From: Ectocarpus siliculosus | Taxonomy: Eukaryota; Sar; Phaeophyceae; Ectocarpales; Ectocarpaceae | Length of the DNA: 16,152 nt | Direction of reading: 5' to 3' | Assembly: GCA_000310025.1 (NCBI GenBank) | Contig: FN649731.1 | Span: forward strand, 265,349 to 281,500 | In this document: positions 1 to 9,587 of the stretch, in pieces | Position numbering within the stretch: position 1 is the stretch's first letter | How the letters are laid out: each line of letters starts with the position of its first letter | Made by a program: the position numbers and the translations under genes | The notes under the pieces: generated by a model | What the model saw: the letters and a program-made list of their open reading frames with translations, nothing else | What the model was told of the DNA's origin: nothing | The model's database searches: none

Positions 1-70
1 AAAACAAAACCTCCCCGTTTTTTTTGGGCGGGGGCGTAAGTTTTTTCCCCCCCCCCCCCCCCCCCCTCTC

Positions 71-207
71 ATGGCGAATGGTCCAACAACTAAGGCATGA
101 AACAGATTTGGTATGCAACATGAGTACGCAACCCCCCCCCCAAGCAGTCGACGGTCTAACCCTTGCGACATGCGAAACATGAGTGCACCCCCCCCTCGCA
201 CACGCCT
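71..207 (+). repeat. Left copy of a direct repeat (pairs with 779-915)
   Basis: Almost identical to 779-915 (for example ggtccaacaactaaggcatg and cgacatgcgaaacatgagtg in both). The copy ends at cgcctg; after that the two diverge, and the right copy runs straight into the preferred GNAT start region. Confidence 0.93.
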
Positions 208-297
208 GGCAACGACGTTGTAAAATAAGCCCCCCACTCGGTGTTTGCCATCGGGATTGGGTTTTCGTCGCTTGGCAACGACGTTGTAAAAGAAGCC
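208..297 (+). repeat. Short direct repeat GGCAACGACGTTGTAAAA
   Basis: GGCAACGACGTTGTAAAA followed by t/gAAGCC occurs at about 208 and again at about 275. The rest of 298-589 has two T-runs (about 332-368) and no gene that I can support. Confidence 0.85.
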
Positions 298-589
298 AAT
301 TCACTTCGTGAACTCGGCAACCAGGTTACCGTTTTTTTTTTTTTTTTACCTCGTTTTTTTTTTTTTTTGGGGGTAACCATAATGGTGGTCGAGTAAATCA
401 TGTTGTGCGGGGTCGAAAAACCTCACTCCGCGCAACGGGGGATGATCGCACCACGTTGTGTTACAATGGTCAAGCTTCCTCGAGGCAGTTACACAGTGCT
501 TACAACTGTCTCTGGAGGTGAAAGCACCAGAAAATAAATTAAGTCATACGTAGCTGTCATCCGTACGCAAGGAAGTAAGCACAAGATGC

Positions 590-775
590 CGAACACCCTT
601 AGCAGGATGCAGCTCACCCTTCATGCGACTCGCCAAATACCTCACGGCGCTTCGCGCTTGGTGATGTGAGAGCCTGGTCCGGTGAGAACCCGGCATGCTC
701 CGTCCCGGCTTTGTAGGGATGCGAGGTCAATGGTCAAACGACTACGGCATGCACGACTATGAGTACACACCCCCC
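590..775 (+). repeat. Dispersed repeat, copy A
   Basis: A stretch with blocks such as cctcacggcgcttcgcgctt and ggtcaatggtcaaacgacta that recurs in reverse orientation at about 10885-11100 inside a VIPP1 intron. It is followed by related modules of the form GGTC-AAC-GRCATGC-ATGAGTAC at 785 and 858. Probably part of a mobile element family; no coding capacity is seen. Confidence 0.85.
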
Positions 776-778
776 TCT

Positions 779-915
779 CATGGCGAATGGTCCAACAACT
801 AAGGCATGAAACAGATTTGGTATGCAACATGAGTACGCTCCCCCCCCCCAAGCAGTCGACGGTCTAACCCTTGCGACATGCGAAACATGAGTGCACCCCC
901 CCCTCGCACACGCCT
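779..915 (+). repeat. Right copy of a direct repeat (pairs with 71-207)
   Basis: This copy ends 7 bases before ATG 923. It contains the upstream in-frame ATGs at 878 and 887, which are therefore repeat-derived. The 5' leader and probably the promoter of the GNAT gene lie within repeat material. Confidence 0.93.
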
Positions 916-922
916 GCTTGCC

Positions 923-1192
923 ATGTTCCTGCCGTCGAATCGTACAGGTGTGAAGGCGTTATTGGCAGCCTCGCCTTCGTCGCTAACCGCAGGACGCCTT
1001 TCCTGGTGGCGGAGCGGGGGCGGGGGGAGCTTCGTGGCTCCTGTAGCGAGCAAACCATTAGCAGCGAACAGAAGAGGCGTCGGCGCCGGCGCCGGCGGCA
1101 GCGTGGCGAACGGCTGGTCGGCAGCAGCAGCGGGCAGCGGAAGAAAGGAGGTCGGAGGCGAGCGGCGGGGGCATTCCTTCCGCATGGTAACG
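923..1192 (+). CDS. GNAT exon 1 (start codon and presequence)
   Basis: The frame is open from ATG 878, with further ATGs at 887 and 923. I prefer 923 because the sequence before 916 is a copy of the repeat at 71-207. It gives 90 residues starting MFLPSNRTGV, with an Ala/Gly/Ser/Arg composition expected of a transit peptide. The stretch GGSFVAPV is loosely like the ASAFAP cleavage motif of red-lineage plastid presequences, which is suggestive only. The donor is ACG/gtgagg at 1193. A second donor, ATG/gtaacg at 1187, is also in phase 0 and would remove two residues. Low complexity makes this the least certain exon. Confidence 0.55.
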
Positions 1193-2542
1193 GTGAGGAA
1201 GTATCCGGCGGCACCAGCGGCCCCTCTAAGAACGATGTTGTGATCGGCTCAGGATGTGTAGACCACGACACCTGGCAAATGACGACGAGAAAATGGCTAG
1301 TGACGTTTCCGCTCCCCCGTCTGCTGCACATCATGTTCATGTCTGGTGTTGATAAATTAGCTTGGCCGTATCACACAAGAAAGAGAGTGTTATTAGCAAG
1401 GCGTTTGGTGGCTTGTCTCGCCCCCGAGTGTTGGTGGTGCACGCCGTGAGGCAAATGTTTGTCTTTCTCTCTTTGTACTTCACGCCACCATTGGCGGTAG
1501 CAGCAGGAACTTTTCCCTCAAGTTTCGCCGCCTTTCCCGGTCTAGCGTTGACGGGTTTTTGGTGATTACAGGTTGCCCCATGTTTTGTAGATGTACAGGT
1601 TTACATCTCTCCTTCCTTTGACCACACACACTCACTCTTCGGACTTGTTTTTTTATTTGTTGGCCGTGACTGGCAGCGGCTGGAGATCGTGAACGACGCG
1701 GATATTCCTGAAACGGCCGAGTTTTTCGTGGAAAACTTCTGGGACGACGCGGTTGCACCGTCCCAGGTACGGCGGTAGCGGTCACGGTCACGGTCACGGT
1801 CACGGTAAGGCATGCCCACCATGTACATCACTCACGCGTTCCCGTGGGCCGCTGTTCTGTCGTCGACACCTTGTATTTCAACAGCTATTATAGTTGTTGT
1901 ACTTCGCGGCAAGCACTTTGAGAATATCCTGCATGAGCTTGCTTGCTGTCGTGTGCGTTGTGTGAACTCGGTGTTGCGTGGGCATCGTATGCATGTATGC
2001 GTTTAGTACGCACGCCAGCGTTTGGCAGTGTAGTGTTGAGCGTCACGTGTTGCTCTTTGCGCAGCCGAAGCCGTACCGTACGTGCGTTGCTATGTAGTTC
2101 ATTGTTTGTCAGCAGACTGATCCTTCTCTTGGTATCTATGTTGTCACCTCCGCTCAAAGATCCCGCCGCTCCTGCTTGATGTTGTGGCGATGATTGCCGT
2201 GGTGGCGAGCAGAAGCGATCGCTGGTGCGAGAGCTGGTGAGCGACTACCGACGACGCTACGGCACGCTCATGGGGAATCGAAAGGTGTTTTTGATTTGCT
2301 CATCGGTCTGTCTGTGTCTTTGTTGTCTTTTTCTGACTCATGTGTCTGTGTCTCTCAGGCTGGCGGGTTGTACATATGTTTCTTGCTTGTACCGGAATTG
2401 TAGCGTGTTGTAACCATGATGCGCAAAACACGGTATCGACCTATCTTGGCTACCTATCCCTTCGAGTCGAGGTGGTATATTGACGCCCCATCTATTCGAC
2501 GTGCGTGCGTCGACCTACCGGACATTTAACCCTCCAAAATCA

Positions 2543-2577
<35 letters not shown>

Positions 2578-2701
2578 AACAACAACAACCGCCACTACCA
2601 CCACCACCACCAACACCAACAACAACAACAATAACAACTACCAACAACGACCAACAACGCCGCCGCCGCCGACAACAACAACAATAACCACCACCACTAC
2701 C

Positions 2702-2733
<32 letters not shown>

Positions 2734-5666
2734 CAACAACAACAAAAACAACGACCACCAACGACCAACATCAACAACGACCACCAACGACCACCACCAA
2801 CGACGACGACCACCAACGACCACCAACGACGACGACGACGACGACGAAACAGCTGCAGAGCATGCTCATGGTCGCGAGGGGAAACGGGGGCGAGATTATC
2901 GGCTGCATCGCCGTCGAGGTGTCGGTCTGCATGGGGGAGGTGAGCGAGAAGCGGAGGTCGTCCCGTCGCAGTTCGTACCCTCTCATTCCCTCGGGCATTA
3001 CAGTAGTTATCACCACGACCTTTGGGCCAGAGGGGGCCGGCGGCAGGGACTCAAGAGGGGGTGGGGGGCATTGCGACTCGATGGTTGAAGTATCAGATCC
3101 CCCCAGACGATGTTCCCCGAAGTCTCTTGTACCTGGGAAGCCGCAGTGACACCCCGTGGGGGGATATTATCTACCGCAACCCTGCGTTGCTTCTCCGGAT
3201 GACGAGATGGTGTCAAGGGCAATAGGGGGGCGAGTTCCCTGCTCCGGAAAGAGACACTGAAAATACACGCCCGTTTGTCGTTCAGGACAGAGATTGTGCC
3301 ATTCTCTCGTGTGAGGGGAAGAGGTGATATTGATATTCTTTCATCTTTGGGCTGGGGAATCGATTACGCTACGAGCGCTACACATAAACGACTGGGGTGG
3401 GGCGCGGCGGCTTCTTCGTCATGCAGGGCCGCTCCCACCACCTAAGCAAGCTCTTTTCATGCTCTCCTCCTATGGTAGAAGCATTGCCAGCCACCCCCAA
3501 CCTATCCCACGCGCTGCTACTCATGCTTGGTTGCGGCAAGTCCTACCGCATTTACAACCCGCAGGCTCGCTTTAACATGAGTACCAACAGTTCGACGGGT
3601 TCACGGAACCCATCGAAGGCGCCCTTCACAATCTCGAGGAGGCCTACGACGCTTCTGCTGCTGGTGACAGAGCGTCGTAAGCCATCCTCACGTAGGTGAA
3701 TAGTGCCTTCAGTGGGTTCCTGAACCCTTCGAACTGTTGGTACTCATGTGAAAGCGAGTGTGCGGGGTGTAAATGCGGTGGGACCGCCCTGCTGTTCTTT
3801 GCCGTAACCAGGCGTGATGCCTTCCGAAGCGTTTTCCTCCAGCTTGTTGACGTGCATTTCCTGTGAACGAACGCCCGAGCTCCTATGGCCCGGACCCCCG
3901 AACGGTCTGGTTCTTCGCTGCACAACTTGTTTAGGGAGAGCTCTGGTTATTTGCTGGCCATGAATAGGGAGAGCACCCACCGATAGCTCGGTGGGGAGAG
4001 CGGTAGATTAGGAAAACTGCTGTTTCACGTATCACGTCGCATACGCAGCCTACGACCGTCACACCTTGCCCCAACGAGACAAACATTCTGTCGTGCATCA
4101 CCGCTCCTGCAACATGAAAAAAGGTTGTCGAAGTCCACCGCGCCCAAACTTTGATTCCCCTTGACTGCCAACCCCCTCCCCCACGGAAATAAATTGTAGA
4201 GATGCGAAGGCTACGGCGTGCGTTTACATTTTGAAAGTGTAACCCCCCTCAAGATATTACAGCCTTGCATCGAGTCAAGGGAGTGGTGAATTTGCGGTGG
4301 TGATGACTGGGTCGGAAAAAAATCCTCGTGTGCTACGGTTAACGCCCGTACTTAAGAACCTCTCAATAGTGTTGGTCGGGGCTGGGGTTCTTACCGTATT
4401 CCTAGGGTCATGCTACGAATGGTCGCTATATAGGTTTTAGTGTAGGTTCTTAACCGAGCCCACAAGTGGTGCTCAACTTCTTATACATATATTGATTTTT
4501 TTCTCAAGTGCGGGCAAAAACTGTTGGTACTCGCGTATGTGTGCGGTTTCGGTAAAACCTGCTGCCGCTGCTCTACTTGCCGCCGTTCGTTCTCAGCGCG
4601 TGGGGGTGAAAGCGCGAGGGATCAGCCCCAATGCGGAGGGCGCGGAGCTCCGACCGATCCTCGCCAACCTGGCCGTGGCGCGCTCGGAAAGGTATCTATT
4701 AGTCTATCGGTGTTTGCTGAAAGAAAAACGAAAGTAATACTTGTTGTTCGTTGTTCGTTGTTCGTTGTTCGTTGTTGCTGTTGTTGTTGTTGTTGTTGTT
4801 GTTGTTGCCTTCAAAATAAAAACCGTTCTGGTCTCTGCTCGGTGCGCTGTGAAAAAGGTGTTGCACCGTGTGTATGTACTTCTTCCATGCCATGACGTCA
4901 TTTCCGTGAGCTCGTTGTATTGTACCACCACGGTCAAACGACAGCGTGTGTGTGTTGTTTCACGCACGTGTGCTTTTGACATTTTGTCGACGACCCGCCC
5001 CCCCCCCCCTGGTGTCCGTCGACGCCTTTGCTCCGTTCTCCATCGCTCTGCGCGCGGAACCCCCTCAGGAGAAAAGGGTTGGCCAAACGGCTGGTGAAGC
5101 ACTGCGAAGATGTGTGCAGGGTAAGCGCGTAAACGCGGCAGCGTACTTCTTTGGTGATGCATAAGTATTACCATATGCCTTTCCGCTGACAGGCTAATGA
5201 AGTACCGCGAAAAGGAGCAACGGTATTGAATTAACGACAATGCAATGCACTGATGCTTTTTCTCTCTTTTTCTCGCGATACTACAACGGAGGAAGGCAAT
5301 CCTGACCTTCGCTTGCTAAGAGCACCCGACGGAACAATCTTTCGCCAGAAGAACAGAATTTACTTCCATCTCCCCAAGAGCAGGCGCTTGAAGTAGTAGT
5401 GAAAAAGGCATTTTTTTCCCAGGAGTCTGCTGCCCCCAGGCGCGCGAAGCCTTGCAGGGTCGGCTTCGGTCTTCGGCTAGACGGCCAACGGGAAAACCAA
5501 ACCGTCACAAACCGCACTGTGCGGTACGGGACCTCACGCACCAACCAATACTGACTACTATTTCCCAGGGATGGGGATACGACGAAGTTCTTCTGCTAGT
5601 GGAAGAAAACAACAAGCGGGCGAGAAGACTCTACTCGAAGCTGGGGTACAAGGTACGGAACCGATT

Positions 5667-5700
<34 letters not shown>

Positions 5701-6813
5701 CGTCGAAATGGGAGCCGCAAAGAAAACAACTGCGAATTAGTCGCTATAATGTTCAAAATATCCCGGACTCTTAGCAGAGACGAATTGTTGTGTTGTTGTA
5801 GGGAACATGAAATGAGAACGGGGCGACGAGGGTTATTGATGTATGCCGGTAGATAACGCCTCTCCCTCTCGGACGTCCGCTGATGCTCACCCTGTTTTGT
5901 AGGGTGGGGTAAATATGCGGGGGGGGGTTGCCGTTGGACACTGAGATATTTGATCCCTGATTGGACTCAACTTCCGTTTGGACTGCTGCCGTACACTAAG
6001 CCAACACATTATCCGTACACCGATCGCCCCCCCCCCTCCTCCTCACAAGCTTTTAGTTGTTCGGAACGGGCCCGTAACTTAAAAAGTAACGTCAAATTCG
6101 GGTCGAGGCTCTATTTCTTCTCTTGTCGCCACCCCCGAGATCAGGTTGTTGTCTGCAAGAGTTTTGTGCAGGATCCACCGCCGGGTTTTGTTTTCTTACT
6201 ACATCTACGTTCCTTTCTTGTTTTTCGCGAAAGTCTGATCCTGTCATTGTCAACGGGATATTTCTTGATTGCGGGCCCCTTTCTGTAGTCCCGTGTGTCA
6301 CCCCAAAGCGATGCTTGAGCATGTGTTGTTGGGTCACCGCTGTAGGGGGGAGGGGGAGAGTTGGGGTATATATTCAAAGTGGGGCATATTTTTACCAGAT
6401 TCATTCCTCTCCACCACACGTCTCTCTCCGTCGAGCGAGTTGGCGACGAGATTTCTGCAAGAGAACGAAAAACACAAAACCTCGCTCCCAACCCAAATCC
6501 GTTCCCAACCAATCCGGCGGGACCTTGCACCGTCAGCGCAGTTGCCGCTGCTCACTACACCGCTGTTTCCTCTGCCGCTGCTTCTTTTAATTGTGGCCTT
6601 GACTAAACGTGTGACGTAAATAATCGTAAGAGCGTCCGTCGTCGATGTGCGTTTTTTTTTTTCCTCCGGCAGATGCTGTTCAGGGACACGAAGGCCAAGA
6701 AGATTCTGCCGGACTCTTACCAGATCAGGGACGTCCCGTGCGTGAACGTGTGCATGCGGAGAGATCTCAACGCCAACATCTTCTCCAACCTGTTCGCGAT
6801 GATCCGCCAATAG
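923..6813 (+). CDS. GNAT-family N-acetyltransferase, probably plastid-targeted (8 exons, whole-gene entry)
   Basis: Eight exons (923-1192, 1677-1766, 2213-2284, 2853-2939, 4597-4691, 5069-5120, 5569-5652, 6673-6813) join in one frame into about 296 residues ending in TAG. Every intron is GT-AG. The product should transfer an acetyl group from acetyl-CoA to an amine (protein N-terminus, lysine or small molecule; substrate not visible). Seen: beta-strand NLAV followed by the acetyl-CoA pyrophosphate loop RRKGLA (residues about 205-210, whose first Arg is split by an intron), then GWGYDEVLLLVEENN and RARRLYSKLGYK (223-250) with the usual Asn and Tyr. The C-terminal strand CVNVCMRRDL resembles the last strand of cyanobacterial/plastid GNATs. 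The first 90 residues are rich in Ala, Gly, Ser and Arg and could be a plastid presequence. Family assignment is firm. Plastid location and the exact start are inferences. Six of seven introns are phase 0. Confidence 0.88.
1677..1766 (+). CDS. GNAT exon 2
   Basis: The acceptor follows a T-rich tract (ttggccgtgactggcag) and the donor is CAG/gtacgg. The 30 residues RLEIVNDADIPETAEFFVEN... match the opening strand and helix of GNAT domains (R-x-x-x-x-D-x-x-x-x-A-x-x-x). Both junctions are phase 0. A GGTCAC hexamer array begins 13 bases after the donor. Confidence 0.85.
1780..1803 (+). repeat. GGTCAC hexanucleotide repeat, 4 copies
   Basis: Four perfect GGTCAC units lie just inside intron 2 and are followed directly by GGTAAG, which looks like a second 5' splice site (at 1805). 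Confidence 0.9.
2213..2284 (+). CDS. GNAT exon 3
   Basis: The frame reads KRSLVRELVSDYRRRYGTLM then GNRK, with donor AAG/gtgttt. Two acceptors, gag/CAG at 2210 and cag/AAG at 2213, differ by one codon (NAGNAG-like) and both keep phase 0. The basic helix with a D-x-x-x-R-Y-G pattern is typical of the segment between the first two strands in cyanobacterial/plastid GNATs. Confidence 0.8.
2541..2850 (+). repeat. Imperfect trinucleotide array (GAC/CAA/CAC)
   Basis: About 300 bp of GAC, CAA, CAC and CCG triplets ends right at the acceptor of GNAT exon 4. It is open in several frames and yields low-complexity translations on both strands that should not be taken as proteins. Confidence 0.92.
2853..2939 (+). 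CDS. GNAT exon 4
   Basis: Reads LQSMLMVARGNGGEIIGCIA then VEVSVCMGE, the central strands in which a G-E-I-I-G-C pattern is standard for GNATs. The acceptor is aaacag/CTG (2853); ctgcag/AGC (2859) is an in-frame alternative. The donor GAG/gtgagc is strong. Both ends are phase 0. The acceptor is unusual because the bases before it are the CAA/CAC/GAC array, with no pyrimidine tract. Confidence 0.83.
3500..3680 (+). pseudogene. Decayed coding fragment of unknown family, + strand arm of the palindrome
   Basis: The frame reads ...HLQPAGSL, then a stop (3573-3575), then 34 codons beginning HEYQQFDGF and ending at TAA 3678-3680. The - strand partner carries HLHPAHSLSHEYQQFEGF in the same order, so the two arms preserve a shared protein-like sequence. 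The + copy has the in-frame stop where the - copy has Ser. No family is recognised; it may come from a mobile element. Confidence 0.4.
3545..3786. repeat. Large imperfect palindrome (hairpin) in GNAT intron 4
   Basis: The left arm (about 3545-3657) and right arm (about 3668-3786) are near-perfect reverse complements centred near 3663; for example ATGAGTACCAACAGTTCGA at 3578 pairs with TCGAACTGTTGGTACTCAT at 3730. The arms extend outwards with mismatches. A coding-like frame is present in each arm: + strand 3576-3680 reads HEYQQFDGFTEPIEGALHNL and ends in TAA, and the - strand reads the related HEYQQFEGFRNPLKALFTYV and ends in a stop at 3644-3646. It looks like a tail-to-tail duplication of a decayed coding fragment. 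I do not recognise the protein. Confidence 0.85.
3644..3925 (-). pseudogene. Decayed coding fragment of unknown family, - strand arm of the palindrome
   Basis: A 93-codon frame on the - strand whose last 50 or so residues (HLHPAHSLSHEYQQFEGF...AYDALSPAAEAS) mirror the + strand fragment. The similarity reflects the inverted duplication. The upstream part has no recognised motif. It lies in an intron of GNAT and is probably not a functional gene. Confidence 0.35.
4352..4453. mobile_element. Possible 102-bp MITE with TTAA ends
   Basis: TTAAGAACCT at 4352 and its exact reverse complement AGGTTCTTAA ending at 4453 bracket an AT-richer segment. TTAA at both edges with a GAACCT inverted terminus would fit a piggyBac-type target duplication, but ten bases of match is little evidence. 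Confidence 0.25.
4597..4691 (+). CDS. GNAT exon 5 (NLAV strand)
   Basis: The acceptor follows a pyrimidine-rich tract (cgccgttcgttctcag) and the donor is GAAAG/gtatct. It reads RVGVKARGISPNAEGAELRP then ILANLAVARSE, followed by the first two bases of an Arg codon. ILANLAV is the strand leading into the acetyl-CoA loop. This is the only exon end in the gene that splits a codon, and the next exon restores the frame exactly. Confidence 0.9.
4742..4807 (+). repeat. GTTGTTC/GTT microsatellite
   Basis: Four GTTGTTC-type units are followed by about ten GTT triplets, in GNAT intron 5. Confidence 0.9.
5069..5120 (+). CDS. GNAT exon 6 (acetyl-CoA loop)
   Basis: The first base completes the Arg codon, giving RRKGLAKRLVKHCEDVCR. 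R-R-K-G-L-A is the Q/R-x-x-G-x-A pyrophosphate-binding loop, followed by the helix after it. Acceptor cccctcag/G, donor AGG/gtaagc. At 52 bp it is very short, but it is needed for both frame and motif. Confidence 0.9.
5569..5652 (+). CDS. GNAT exon 7 (C-terminal half of the GNAT fold)
   Basis: Acceptor ctactatttcccag/GGA, donor AAG/gtacgg, phase 0 at both ends. The 28 residues include GWGYDEVLLLVEENN and RARRLYSKLGYK, the most diagnostic block of the family (N-x-x-A-x-x-L-Y-x-K-x-G-Y). Confidence 0.95.
5667..5700 (+). repeat. CCG triplet repeat
   Basis: About eleven CCG units, just downstream of the exon 7 donor. Confidence 0.9.
6673..6813 (+). CDS. GNAT exon 8 (terminal)
   Basis: A 15-base T/C tract precedes the acceptor cggcag/ATG. 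It reads MLFRDTKAKKILPDSYQIRD and CVNVCMRRDLNANIFSNLFA, ending MIRQ and TAG. The V-x-V-x-M-R-R-D-L strand is the usual last strand of plastid/cyanobacterial GNATs. The internal ATG at the exon start is not a start codon. Confidence 0.92.
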   Translation: MLFRDTKAKKILPDSYQIRDVPCVNVCMRRDLNANIFSNLFAMIRQ

Positions 6814-6840
6814 CCCTGCGAAATAGTCGTCGACTGCCAT

Positions 6841-6996
6841 GGGTGCTCCGTACGCTGCTGATTTGGCTCTTGGGGTGTTTGTTTGTCTCTCTCGGTTGGC
6901 ATCGTTAGTGGCCGATAGCCCGGTGACTTCAATAGGCGCTCCGTAGCTGCTGATGATTTGGTGCGTCGGACATGTGAAGGGCTCTCGGTTGGTATG
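6841..6996 (+). repeat. Diverged direct repeat after the GNAT stop
   Basis: ggtgctccgtacgctgctga with ctctcggttggcat (6841-6901) recurs as ggcgctccgtagctgctgat with ctctcggttggtat (6936-6992), an offset near 95 bp. Confidence 0.75.
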
Positions 6997-7942
6997 GTAT
7001 CTAAAGCTAAAGTTAGCTTGGTAAAAAAGTGGCAGCTGACACTCTCACACAACACTATTGGAAGCTGGTTTCGGATTCCACAGAGTGCAATAGAAGAGGT
7101 GTCGTTTGTTGGTGGCGTAGCTAAACTACGATAGACCGCAGCCTGTGCTATACCCAAGCGTCTCGGTTGATTTCGGACGGAGTGGTACGCATTACAGACA
7201 AGCTTTTTGGGCTTGCTGGGGCTGCTTTCGCACCAATATACCTGGCATTAGTGTAGTTTGTTTCGTCCAGTCCTACTGGAGAGCACAAAAAAGTAAGAAA
7301 AAAAATGATGGTGAAAAATGTATATTCCTCGTAGTTTACCAACGGGAAGGAAGAGGTTTGTGCACGGCCACACCTCTCTCCTGTCTTGCGTTGTAAGCAT
7401 CACGTGTGTACCATCTACACCACAAAGATAAGGTACATTGTACCGTTTTTCGTTTTCCATCTCTGGGCCGTTTGCCCCCCCCCCACAACAACGACAACAA
7501 GCAACGTGGCGTGGGTTTTTCTTCTGCGTCTGGGATTGGCCTGCACAACCTACATGAATATATGCACATCATGAGCGAGTTCGTTCGTTCGGCGATTGGT
7601 TTTGTCTTCGCTGAGTGTCGTCCAACAACGGTGCTCCATGCATCGCTCCGAGAGCCACCATCCCCCATTCTCCCCTCGGCGGGGAATCGACAGCCGGGTG
7701 TTTCTGTGCGGGCAAACACCTTCGCGGACTTTTTTTGCCGGCCGGAGTGCGAGGACAACGAGTGCCTCTTCGTTTCAATCCTTTGGCCGTGTGCGTGACA
7801 GATTTTAGAAGCGCTACTTACCGCCGTTGTGTGATGACCATCAGTTGCTCGCTGTCGGTAAGACCCCGCGCGAAAAACGCCGTTAGTTACCGGAGACGGC
7901 GTTAGCGGTGGTGATGACTAGAGGATAGAGGCTCGGTGTGGG

Positions 7943-8073
7943 TCCTTCGTGCACAGTTCATCATGCAGGTTTTCGTTAACTGGTACGTACCTGGTACTTT
8001 GTAACCCGGCATTGTAACGCGGAATTCCTAGCCCTTGGTGTTCCACAAATCATGCAGATTTTCGTAAACTGGT
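7943..8073 (+). repeat. Direct repeat around TCATGCAGRTTTTCGT
   Basis: tcatgcaggttttcgttaac at 7961 and tcatgcagattttcgtaaac at 8050, each followed by tggt and preceded by a related 18 bases. The offset is 89 bp. Confidence 0.85.
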
Positions 8074-8675
8074 GTTAGATCTTACCGCGAACCCCTGATG
8101 GATGGCCTTCCACTCTAAACCCGTCATGAATCAACGCCTGCCCCCCCCCAAATGTCGGCATCACATCACAACGTCAACGATGCTACATGTTTTATGCCGC
8201 CGCCCAAACTACGCTTGCTTCCTTTAAGCGCGTAGTGTAGACACCGGTTTCGCGGACAGACGGGGCTGTTAACTCAGTGCACAGCAAAAGCCAAACGTAC
8301 AAGAAGAGTAGGTACCCCCCGCAGACCACACAACCAGAAAAACTCCGACGAACAGTTGATGATGTCGTTGGACTCCCCCCCCCCCCCCCTTCATTGAAAA
8401 CACCAGCGCCCGCCACCGCCTTTGGTGCCCCCCCTCCGGTCCGGGTGGTTTTCCTCTTTTGTTCATTGTTGGAACGTTTGGTTTGTCCGCGTTCGACCGG
8501 TGGATGACAAAACTTACTTCGTTCGTATCTTCTGTTGTACCATGCCACAAAACGAACCACAAGATTGGCACAACCTCTATAACGTGCTTCCAACACACAA
8601 AACTGAAAACATTGAACCCAGGGGAGGCGGGATCGAAACGGCATCAAGAGACATCGGTTACAGCAACAGGAGAGT

Positions 8676-8680
<5 letters not shown>

Positions 8681-8744
<64 letters not shown>
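8681..8744 (+). repeat. AG dinucleotide microsatellite
   Basis: Thirty-two uninterrupted AG units (64 bp). Confidence 0.97.
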
Positions 8745-8747
<3 letters not shown>

Positions 8748-9587
8748 ATGGAACCAGTTCTCCCTTCCTATACCCACAATCCCAGAAAATTGAGAAAATA
8801 ACGCCTCCTGGCCACGTACCTACCAATAGATTTTACAGCAGACTGTGAGCCCAAGCAACTGAAGTAACAGATAACCCGGAGTGCAAAAATGCTTTTCGTT
8901 TTCGAAAAGAGTCTCACACGGTGGGCAACAACGGCAGCATCCAAGAAACGAAACCACGCTGTCCCAAACCATGTCAACAGCTCGTCCCGCCGACAGCGGC
9001 AACAACAACAGCAGTGGGGGGCCGCGCCCATACATACACACCCGAAGAGTGGAAGCAAGCTAGCCGCCCCCCGCCCCCCTCGCCGTAGCACAAAAAATGC
9101 CCAAACGTCCTGCCTACTATCGAGAAACCCGGGTACGCGCTTAACACTCGACACCCGAGACGTCAACGCACGGAAATTAGTTCGCCACCTTTACACCATC
9201 CATGCCATCAGCGTGTACCGCCAGATCCTCAACGTATGTGCCCCAAGGTCCTCAAACCCGCGACAGCAGCAGTGCCACTGGCAACCCACGACACGGGTCA
9301 CCGTCCCATCAATTCGCTCCTCTCACCCATCTCAGGAAACCCGGAACTCCCGGGAACACAAGGCGAGCAGGTCGAAGGAAAACCACTACCACAACCAAAA
9401 CACGGGCAGCTCGATTCTTCTCATCGGCGGGGCTCATCCCCCTGTCTTTTGGCCAAACCCGGCCACAAAACAGCTATTAACAGACCACCCAAACCACCGT
9501 GGCTATCTCCTTAGGCGTGATTCTCCAATGTCCCGTATACTCGGTTCCGCGAGAGGGCCGGGGTGTTGGTTGCTCCTCCATGGCATC

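Larger units (their letters stand above)
6814..9587. other. Convergent 3' intergenic region, no supportable gene
   Basis: This lies between the GNAT stop (+) and the VIPP1 stop (-) and should contain both 3' UTRs. I see no exon with a recognisable motif on either strand. A 258-codon open frame on + (8889-9665) overlaps the last VIPP1 exon on the opposite strand and has low-complexity, Arg/His/Gln/Pro-rich content, so I regard it as chance. Confidence 0.6.

Noticed and set aside
871-1449. 192-codon open frame on + strand
   Set aside because: It is shifted relative to the GNAT exon 1 frame and contains long Arg runs from GC-rich triplets. The 878 frame continues correctly into exon 2, this one does not.
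2480-3088. 202-codon poly-Thr/Asn frame on + and poly-Val/Arg frames on -
   Set aside because: Translation of a trinucleotide array; the true coding exon 2853-2939 is in another frame.
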